12,510 nucleotides of DNA from Zoogloeaceae bacterium (GTDB lineage Bacteria; Pseudomonadota; Gammaproteobacteria; Burkholderiales; Rhodocyclaceae), in the NCBI GenBank assembly GCA_031267345.1, contig JAIRZG010000222.1, positions 1 through 12,510 of the forward strand, read 5' to 3'. The notes beneath the pieces were generated by a model that saw nothing but the letters and a program-made list of their open reading frames with translations, was not told where the DNA came from and ran no database searches. Below are positions 7,134-12,510 of this stretch, one piece after another (within the stretch, counting starts at the first letter, position 1; the number at the start of each line of letters is the position of its first letter). Position numbers and translations under genes: made by a program.

Positions 7134-8648
7134 ATGACCAGGATGTTTTCCCGATTTTTCCGCGCCGTAGCGGCGGCGTCGCTGTTGGCGGGCGTAATGG
7201 CGGCAGCGGGCGCGGAAGCCGCGCCCCAGGCCGTGTGTGGCGCGTTTCAGGACGAGGCCGGAGAGATGACGGTGCGTATCGTCAGCGCCAGCCGTCTGGA
7301 GATACGCTACAAGGATGTAAATCGCGCCCCCGAATTTTTTCTCTACCAACAAGCCGACAATACCCTGAAGGCTGAAAATATGGATTCCGCCTATGCGGAT
7401 ACAAAAGAATTCGCGCGTACAGAAGATGGGCGTTTCCTGCGCCATATCGATGCGTTCGGCGATGAAACCCGCCTCCAGCGCAGCGAAAATGTTGACTGCG
7501 GCGTTGAAGCCGCATCCACCCATCCGATCGGGCAGGCCTGCCGGAACGATCCTGGCGCGTGCAAGGAAAAGTATCGTGAAGGCAGCCGGGAAGACTTGCA
7601 AGCGTTGTGCGCGGATCATCTGCCTTTTGCCTGCGGGGCGCTGATCGAACAGTACGAAAACGCGGCGAAAGCAGCGGATGACGAAAAACCCGCCGTCTGC
7701 CGCGAAGGCGATCCCACCTTCGATGAGGCCGCTTGCGAAGCGGCTGCCGTCAACGCCATCGCGAAAATTTTTTCTTCCCTGTACGCAGACCCGCAACCAC
7801 TTGCCGCCAAGGATCTCGAGCGCCTGCCCGCGCTGTGCGCAGAAAATGTCTCCAGCGTCCTGTGCCAGAAAGTCGCGGAAAAACTCTGGGACGGCGGACG
7901 TTACCTTGACGCGGCGCAAAGCCTGCGCCGCGCCTGCGCCGCGCCGATTGGCGACGCTTCCGTCTGCGCCAGGATTGCGCCGCTCGCCGCGCTGGACGCG
8001 CAAGCCTTGAGCAAACCGGCGGCGGAAGAACTCCCCTGCGGTCATTATCTGGCCGCCACGGGATTGATGTCGGAATTTACTTTTGTCGACAAGGGCAAAG
8101 TGGAAGGCAGCTTCGGTTCAATGTTGCGCGCCCGTCTGGAAAACGGCCTGGTGCGGATACGTCATGACAAGGGCGGCGATTTCGTCCTGCGCCGTCTTGC
8201 CGACGGTCGCCTGCTCGGCCTCGACGCCTACAACCGTTACGCGCTCTACAACCGCGACGGCGGGCAGGAACGATGCGCCGCGCCCGTACTCTATCGTGAA
8301 GCCGAACTCAGGATGGATTGCCGCGCCGACGAAAGCATGAAAACCTGCTGCGAACGCGGCGGCGTACAGGGCTGCAACGGCATGGGACACCAGGCGGCGC
8401 TGGCGGACGACTGGGACGCGGCGTTGACATTCTATCAACGGGTCTGCGCGGCAAACGTGCGTTCAGGCTGCGAAAACATGACAAAAGCCGGCACGGAAGA
8501 AGCGATGATGGCGCTGGAATCCCTCTGCGCCAGGGACGCCCATGCCGTCGCCTGTGATGTCGCCGAAACCACGGATTGGGCTACGCTCGCCCTTGGTCGC
8601 GCCTTGCAAGACGCTGCCCGCGCCATGGAAAAGGAAACGGCGGAATGA
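7134..8648 (+). CDS. Secreted Cys-rich protein with Hcp/Sel1-like helical repeats
   Basis: A 504-residue protein with a typical Sec signal peptide (basic MTRMFSRFFR, hydrophobic core, predicted cleavage after AGAEA near residue 29), so probably periplasmic. It has 22 cysteines, all in the mature part. Two beta-rich, cysteine-bounded segments (about 35-122 and 302-381, each opening with Cys-Gly) are each followed by a helical Cys-rich region (about 123-300 and 382-504). The helical parts contain units such as GGVQGCNGMGHQAALADDW then ALTFYQRVCAANVRSGCENM, which resemble the disulfide-bridged helical hairpins of Hcp/Sel1-like repeat proteins. Those usually act in protein-protein contacts. The function is unknown. 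AAGGAG (7122-7127) sits 6 bases before the ATG; longer in-frame starts would spoil the signal peptide. The stop overlaps the ATG of a 17-codon frame leading into trmL. Confidence 0.85.
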   Translation: MTRMFSRFFRAVAAASLLAGVMAAAGAEAAPQAVCGAFQDEAGEMTVRIVSASRLEIRYKDVNRAPEFFLYQQADNTLKAENMDSAYADTKEFARTEDGRFLRHIDAFGDETRLQRSENVDCGVEAASTHPIGQACRNDPGACKEKYREGSREDLQALCADHLPFACGALIEQYENAAKAADDEKPAVCREGDPTFDEAACEAAAVNAIAKIFSSLYADPQPLAAKDLERLPALCAENVSSVLCQKVAEKLWDGGRYLDAAQSLRRACAAPIGDASVCARIAPLAALDAQALSKPAAEELPCGHYLAATGLMSEFTFVDKGKVEGSFGSMLRARLENGLVRIRHDKGGDFVLRRLADGRLLGLDAYNRYALYNRDGGQERCAAPVLYREAELRMDCRADESMKTCCERGGVQGCNGMGHQAALADDWDAALTFYQRVCAANVRSGCENMTKAGTEEAMMALESLCARDAHAVACDVAETTDWATLALGRALQDAARAMEKETAE

Positions 8649-8698
8649 AAAAACGCGCGTCAATGGCGGCGAAATCCGGGCTGGCGCCGACAATATAA
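8645..8698 (+). CDS. Possible 17-codon leader peptide ahead of trmL
   Basis: An ATG overlaps the stop of the Cys-rich protein gene (ATGA at 8645-8648) and opens a frame of 17 codons, MKKRASMAAKSGLAPTI. It ends at TAA 8696-8698, directly touching the trmL ATG. AAGGA at 8631-8635 is well placed (9 bases) for it, whereas trmL has no visible ribosome-binding site of its own. The frame could pass ribosomes from the upstream gene to trmL by reinitiation. A frame this short can also arise by chance. Confidence 0.25.
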   Translation: MKKRASMAAKSGLAPTI

Positions 8699-9154
8699 AT
8701 GTTTGCCATTGTCCTTTTCGAGCCGGAAATTCCACCCAATACCGGCAACATCATCCGCCTGTGCGCCAACACTGGCGCGGAATTGCATCTGGTGGAGCCG
8801 CTGGGCTTCGAGTTTGCCGACAAGGCGTTGCGCCGCGCCGGACTGGATTATCACGAATACGCCACGGTGCGCCGACATGCTGACTGGCCTGCCTGTCGCG
8901 CGACGCTGGCGGGACGGCGGTTTTTCGCGCTTTCCAGCAAGGCTGGACGCTGCTACGGCGATGTCGCCTTTTTGCCTGCCGATGTCTTTCTTTTCGGCCC
9001 GGAAACGCGCGGCCTGCCCGCTCGCATCCTTGAGGAATTCCCGCCGGAACAACGCCTCCGCCTGCCCATGCGCCCCGGCAACCGCAGCCTCAACCTCGCC
9101 AACGCCGCCGCCGTCACTGTCTATGAGGCCTGGCGGCAACAGGCGTTCAAGTGA
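8699..9154 (+). CDS. trmL: tRNA (cytidine(34)-2'-O)-methyltransferase TrmL
   Basis: A 151-residue SpoU/SPOUT-family methyltransferase; E. coli TrmL (YibK) has 157 residues. All three family motifs are present in order: motif 1 IPPNTGNIIRLCANTG (11-26), motif 2 LFGPETRGLP (98-107), and motif 3 with PGNRSLNLANAAAVTVYEA (126-144), which form the trefoil-knot S-adenosylmethionine site. TrmL methylates the 2'-hydroxyl of the wobble nucleotide in certain tRNA-Leu species and acts as a dimer in the cytoplasm. The ATG follows immediately after an in-frame TAA and no Shine-Dalgarno sequence is visible, so translation probably depends on coupling to upstream reading frames. It follows the Cys-rich secreted protein by 50 bases; a functional link between them is not evident. 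The call is firm. Confidence 0.95.
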   Translation: MFAIVLFEPEIPPNTGNIIRLCANTGAELHLVEPLGFEFADKALRRAGLDYHEYATVRRHADWPACRATLAGRRFFALSSKAGRCYGDVAFLPADVFLFGPETRGLPARILEEFPPEQRLRLPMRPGNRSLNLANAAAVTVYEAWRQQAFK

Positions 9155-9177
9155 TCGGAGGACAAAGGACAGCCGGG

Positions 9178-9196
9178 TGTGGCGCTTTGCGCCGCA
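9178..9196 (+). terminator. Stem-loop downstream of trmL, possible weak terminator
   Basis: TGTGGCGC (9178-9185) pairs with GCGCCGCA (9189-9196) around a TTT loop, with one G-T in 8 pairs. It begins 23 bases after the trmL stop. No T-run follows, so termination would be inefficient or of another type. Pairing is seen; function is inferred. Confidence 0.35.
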
Positions 9197-9285
9197 TAGA
9201 AGGCGACTTGTCTGCCGCTTTATCCTGAAGGCGAAACCTGCGGCAAATATTCTGTCCCCCATCCTCTGTTTTCTGTCATCTGATC

Positions 9286-9291
9286 TATACT
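9286..9291 (+). promoter_or_regulatory. Candidate -10 box for the membrane GGDEF gene
   Basis: TATACT is one base from the -10 consensus and lies about 29 bases before the ATG at 9320. The -35 region is poor (TCTGTT at 15-base spacing is the best seen). This is a weak call supported mainly by position. Confidence 0.3.
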
Positions 9292-9319
9292 GCCAGTCAA
9301 TTTGCGGAGCCTTTCCTTC

Positions 9320-10495
9320 ATGCGACTCAAATCCCTGTCTGACGCAATCTACACGCCAACCGGTTGGCGGCGGGTATTGTCGTCGATAGCGAATGAATTA
9401 CATGCGGATGAATACCTGAGCCTGTTCACCCCCTTGCATCACTCGCCGCTGCTTTCTTCCAAGCGCGCCGCAATGATCATCAGCCGCGCCCGCTTTATGG
9501 CGTTGCTGTTCGCCATTCTGACGCCTTCGTGGAGCGTCATCGACTATCTGATTTTCCCCGTCGAAATCAACGCGCCGCTGATCAGTATGCGGCTTGTCGT
9601 CAGTTGCGCCTTTCTGGCGCTGGTGTTCTTCACCCGCCCCGGCATAATGCTTGCCAGCGCCTACCGGATATTGTTCGCCCTTTTTCTGATACCCAGCGTT
9701 TTTCACCTGTTGGTCTATCTTCTGATCGCCCAGCATACCCTGAGCGGCATTTCCGGCGCGATCGCCATGGGCTATGCGTTTTTGCCTTTCATCCTCATCT
9801 GCGGGCTATCCGTTTTTCCCTTGAGCATCCTGGAAAACCTGGTGCTTTCCAGCGTCATTCTCCTGACCCAGTTGCTGGCGCTGCTGTTCAATCCCAACAA
9901 TCTGGATATGATGTCTTTTGGCGTCACCTTCTGGCTGTTGATTCTGCTGACTGGCATTTCCACCGTGGCTGGATGCAGCCAGTTGGCCTTCATGCTGACC
10001 TTGGTGCGTCAGGCGGTGCGCGATCCGCTGACCGGATGTTTCACCCGGCGCAGCGGCGAAGAACTGCTGACCCTGCAATACGCCATTTCCCAACGCAGCA
10101 ACATGCCACTGGTGCTGGCCTTTGTCGATCTGGATCATTTCAAGGACATAAATGACCACGCCGGACACGAAGCGGGCGATCTGGTGCTGCGTCAGGCGGT
10201 AATCTCCATCACCCAAGTGTTGCGCGTCAATGACATTCTGGCGCGCTGGGGCGGCGACGAATTTCTCATCATCATGCCGAACACCGACATCCACCAGGCG
10301 GACGTCGCGCTCTCCCGCCTGCGCCTCACCGGACTGGGCGAGCGACCGGACGGCGAATTCCTGACCGCCAGCATCGGCATTTCCGAACGACTCCAGGACG
10401 AAACGACCAACCAACACTTCCTGACCGAACTCGCCGACCACCGCATGTATCTGGCCAAGGAACGGGGACGCAACCGGATTGTGCACGAAGGCTGA
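9320..10495 (+). CDS. Membrane diguanylate cyclase (multi-helix sensor plus GGDEF)
   Basis: A 391-residue protein. About 55 cytoplasmic residues precede roughly six hydrophobic helices between residues 56 and 225, with short loops, suggesting a MASE-like integral membrane sensor; I cannot assign the exact MASE type. The C-terminal GGDEF domain (about 230-391) starts at VRDPLTGCFTRRSGEELL, has FVDLDHFKDINDHAGHEAGD, a canonical GGDEF at 311-315 and the late ASIGIS segment. RVND at 302-305 is a product-inhibition I-site at the correct spacing. It should make cyclic di-GMP from two GTP at the inner membrane in response to an unknown signal. The ATG at 9320 has GGAG (9306-9309) 10 bases upstream; a TTG at 9302 would add six residues and is less likely. 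It converges with the metallophosphoesterase gene, 6 bases apart. Confidence 0.92.
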   Translation: MRLKSLSDAIYTPTGWRRVLSSIANELHADEYLSLFTPLHHSPLLSSKRAAMIISRARFMALLFAILTPSWSVIDYLIFPVEINAPLISMRLVVSCAFLALVFFTRPGIMLASAYRILFALFLIPSVFHLLVYLLIAQHTLSGISGAIAMGYAFLPFILICGLSVFPLSILENLVLSSVILLTQLLALLFNPNNLDMMSFGVTFWLLILLTGISTVAGCSQLAFMLTLVRQAVRDPLTGCFTRRSGEELLTLQYAISQRSNMPLVLAFVDLDHFKDINDHAGHEAGDLVLRQAVISITQVLRVNDILARWGGDEFLIIMPNTDIHQADVALSRLRLTGLGERPDGEFLTASIGISERLQDETTNQHFLTELADHRMYLAKERGRNRIVHEG

Positions 10496-10501
10496 CGGGA
10501 A

Positions 10502-11665
10502 TCAGGGATCGGCGCCGGGTTGCGAACCCGCTTCGATCTGGATCAGCACGATTTCCGGACGGCTGGTGGTGCGGACTCGCGGTCCCCAGGTGCCCACGCC
10601 AGCGGAGACCCAGTAATGCGTCTGTCCGCGCCGTGAATACCCCCAGGCGTTTTCGTATATCCAGCGCACCATATGGTTGAACGGAAAAAGCTGACCGTTG
10701 TGCGTATGTCCGGAAAGTTGCAGGAACGCCCCGACCGCCGCGCTTTCTTCCAGTTGGAAAGGTTGGTGATCGAGCACAATCATCGGCTGCTGGCGCAGGG
10801 CGGCGGGCGCGTCCGCCAGAATCTCCGGCAGGGTTTTGCGCGTATCGCCGATAAAACGGGTGCGCGACCGATCATCGCGCCCCACCAGCAACACCCGCCC
10901 GCCCGCGTCCGCCCATTCGTCGCGCAGGATGCGAATGCCGCCCGCTTCCAGCAAGCGGCGGCTGGTATCGCCGTCGCCCGCGATATATTCGTGATTGCCC
11001 AACACGCCCCACACCCCCAAAGGCGGCTGAAGCCGCGCCAGATCCTCGCGCATCGCTCGCACGTCCAGCCCGTAATAATCATCCAGAATATCACCCGCCA
11101 GCAGCACCATGTCCGGGCGCAACGGTTCAATGCGATCCACCAACGCGGAAAAATACGCGGGCGACACCAGCCGCCCCAGATGCAGATCGGAGAGCGCCAC
11201 CACCCGCAAGGGCTGCGTTATCGCCGCGTTCAGACGCAGTTCGCGCACCACTGGCTGCTGCGTATTCGCCCAACCCAGCAGCGAGATGGCGAACGCGCCG
11301 CCCATGACGCTCCACAGCGTGACGTTGCGCCAATGCCGCGCACGTTCCGGCGCAATGCGAATCCAGTGAAAAATCCGGTTGCAGCAGCGGAACACGCCCA
11401 ACAACACCAACAACAACAGTGTGTGCAGCACAAAGGAAAGCCAGAAAGTTCCCGCAAACGCCATGCCGCGCACCCATAAACCGTTGCCTTCCAGCGCCAG
11501 CATCCGCATCGCCGGAAGCGCCAGCGATAGCGCCACCGCCAGTAAACAGACGCCCGCGTTCCACCACCGCCCCCAACCCGCACGGCGCAGGTTCAAGTAC
11601 AGGCCGACAATGAGACAAACATTGAATACGACATACATGCCGCGAATCAGGTTAAAAATGGACAT
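10502..11665 (-). CDS. Membrane-anchored metallophosphoesterase (YkuE/YaeI-like)
   Basis: A 387-residue protein with four N-terminal hydrophobic helices (about residues 5-25, 36-55, 66-92 and 115-133) and a C-terminal calcineurin-like phosphoesterase domain (about 150-380). The full set of metal-binding motifs is present: SDLHLG (D160, H162), AGDILDD (D192), GNHE (N224, H225), DHQP (H300) and GHTHNGQ (H320, H322). This is the YkuE/YaeI branch, whose members hydrolyse phosphoesters; E. coli YaeI acts on phosphodiesters and B. subtilis YkuE is cell-wall associated. With four helices before the catalytic domain, the active site could face either side of the membrane. An in-frame TTG at 11677 would add four residues; I prefer ATG at 11665. 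No strong ribosome-binding site is seen. It lies downstream of dxr on the same strand with a 106-base gap. Confidence 0.92.
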   Translation of the reverse strand: MSIFNLIRGMYVVFNVCLIVGLYLNLRRAGWGRWWNAGVCLLAVALSLALPAMRMLALEGNGLWVRGMAFAGTFWLSFVLHTLLLLVLLGVFRCCNRIFHWIRIAPERARHWRNVTLWSVMGGAFAISLLGWANTQQPVVRELRLNAAITQPLRVVALSDLHLGRLVSPAYFSALVDRIEPLRPDMVLLAGDILDDYYGLDVRAMREDLARLQPPLGVWGVLGNHEYIAGDGDTSRRLLEAGGIRILRDEWADAGGRVLLVGRDDRSRTRFIGDTRKTLPEILADAPAALRQQPMIVLDHQPFQLEESAAVGAFLQLSGHTHNGQLFPFNHMVRWIYENAWGYSRRGQTHYWVSAGVGTWGPRVRTTSRPEIVLIQIEAGSQPGADP

Positions 11666-11729
11666 TTCAACACTCAAAAATCAAAGGTCAGATCGGAAAA
11701 ATCGGGGCTTCATATCGCCCTTTCCCCCA

Positions 11730-11757
11730 AAGATACCGGGCTTTCGGACGAATGCAA
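11730..11757 (-). promoter_or_regulatory. Candidate sigma-70 promoter for the metallophosphoesterase gene
   Basis: On the minus strand TTGCAT (11757-11752) and TATCTT (11735-11730) are separated by 16 bases, matching four of six positions in each consensus hexamer. Transcription would start near 11723, about 58 bases before the ATG. It lies just beyond the hairpin at the end of dxr, which fits a separate transcript. Confidence 0.35.
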
Positions 11758-11760
11758 TCC

Positions 11761-11783
11761 GGCGCAAAACATCACTTTGCGCC
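11761..11783 (-). terminator. Perfect 8-bp hairpin spanning the dxr stop codon
   Basis: GGCGCAAA (11761-11768) and TTTGCGCC (11776-11783) are perfect inverted copies around a 7-base loop; the dxr TGA (11774-11772 on the minus strand) lies in the loop. No T-run follows on the minus strand, so it is not a canonical intrinsic terminator, but it may end or protect the dxr transcript. Confidence 0.4.
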
Positions 11784-12510
11784 ACGCATACGCGCCGCCG
11801 CGTCGGCGGACTGGATGGCTTCCAGCGTATCGGCGGATGTTACAGGAATCGTGTTCAGGGCGGCGTCAACGCAACGGGCAATATCGGGGAAGGCGATGCG
11901 GCGTTCCAGAAAAGCAGCGACGGCGACTTCGTTGGCGGCGTTCAGGATTGCGGGCGCGGTTCCGCCAGTCGTCAGCGCGGCATAGGCCAGTCGCAGACAG
12001 GGAAAGCGCGTCGTGTCGGGCGGGCGGAAATCCAGACGGGCGACCTGAAACAAATCCAGCCCCGCCACGCCGGAGGCCATACGTTGCGGGTAGGCAAGCG
12101 CGTGGGCGATGGGTACGCGCATGTCGGGATTGCCCAGTTGCGCAAGCACGGAGCCATCCACATATTCGACCAGCGAATGAATGACGCTCTGCGGATGCAC
12201 CACCACCTTGATCTGCTCCGGCGGCGCGTTGAAGAGCCAATGCGCTTCGATGACTTCCAGTCCCTTGTTCATCAGACTGGCCGAATCCACCGATATTTTT
12301 TGCCCCATTGCCCAGCGCGGATGCCGCACTGCCTGCTCCGGCGCAACCCTGGCGAGTTCATCTGGCGAAAAATCGAGAAACGGCCCGCCAGAGGCGGTCA
12401 GCCATAAACGCCTGACGCCGCTTGTCGCCAGATCGCCCGCAAAATCGCGCGGCAAGCTCTGAAAAATCGCGTTGTGTTCGCTATCCACCGGCAAAATGAC
12501 CGCGCCGTTT
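11772..12510 (-). CDS. dxr: 1-deoxy-D-xylulose 5-phosphate reductoisomerase, C-terminal part (partial)
   Basis: The last 245 codons of dxr (ispC); the start lies beyond the right edge. Dxr converts 1-deoxy-D-xylulose 5-phosphate to 2-C-methyl-D-erythritol 4-phosphate with NADPH, the committed step of the MEP isoprenoid pathway, in the cytoplasm. Clear family motifs appear in order: LPVDSEHNAIFQSLPR (which follows the metal-site region), TASGGPF, HPRWAMGQKISVDSASLMNK, HPQSVIHSLVEYVDGS, LAQLGNPDMRVPIAHALAYP and LNAANEVAVAAFL. The alignment to E. coli Dxr is continuous, with no break. In many betaproteobacteria dxr is followed by rseP and bamA; here the next gene downstream is a metallophosphoesterase instead. 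The N-terminal NADPH-binding domain is not visible. The call is firm. Confidence 0.96.
   Translation of the reverse strand, partial: NGAVILPVDSEHNAIFQSLPRDFAGDLATSGVRRLWLTASGGPFLDFSPDELARVAPEQAVRHPRWAMGQKISVDSASLMNKGLEVIEAHWLFNAPPEQIKVVVHPQSVIHSLVEYVDGSVLAQLGNPDMRVPIAHALAYPQRMASGVAGLDLFQVARLDFRPPDTTRFPCLRLAYAALTTGGTAPAILNAANEVAVAAFLERRIAFPDIARCVDAALNTIPVTSADTLEAIQSADAAARMRGAK

Noticed and set aside
7035..8045. A 336-codon minus-strand frame overlapping the Cys-rich secreted protein
   Set aside because: The plus frame has a strong ribosome-binding site, a textbook signal peptide and patterned cysteines; the minus frame has none of these.

Overview
The window looks like a GC-rich proteobacterial chromosome segment, most likely betaproteobacterial. 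This rests on family resemblance (CreD, beta-class glutathione S-transferase, TrmL, Dxr, several GGDEF proteins), not on a marker gene. No phage, insertion sequence, CRISPR array or rRNA was seen.

Layout, left to right. At 1-1441 is the tail of one creD-like gene, followed after 54 bases by a complete creD, so CreD genes lie in tandem. A GGDEF protein with a long N-terminal helical region and a GGEDF active-site variant lies convergently at 1449-3224. At 3299-3392, in the divergent gap, is a tRNA-Thr(UGU)-like gene behind a perfect TATAAT box. It folds as a cloverleaf but is odd: 71 nt, a mismatch in the anticodon stem, a short D-loop and no encoded CCA. A membrane-anchored PAS-PAS-GGDEF-EAL protein follows (3539-5722), then a glutathione S-transferase (5762-6361). 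An AT-rich, aromatic-rich orphan of 154 residues (6563-7027) ends just before a perfect palindrome (7033-7061). A secreted protein with 22 cysteines and Hcp/Sel1-like features (7134-8648) is followed by trmL (8699-9154). A membrane GGDEF protein (9320-10495) converges on a membrane metallophosphoesterase (10502-11665, minus). The right edge holds the C-terminal part of dxr (minus), cut by the window end.

How the genes relate. Three cyclic-di-GMP turnover proteins lie within about 9 kb: one soluble, two membrane-bound. All keep an RxxD product-inhibition site, and one also has an intact-looking EAL phosphodiesterase. The rest is mostly housekeeping (tRNA modification, isoprenoid precursor synthesis, envelope maintenance). 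No coherent new multi-gene system is evident. The least explained items are the divergent tRNA-Thr-like gene, the AT-rich orphan next to a palindrome, the Cys-rich periplasmic protein with two similar halves, and the tandem creD pair.
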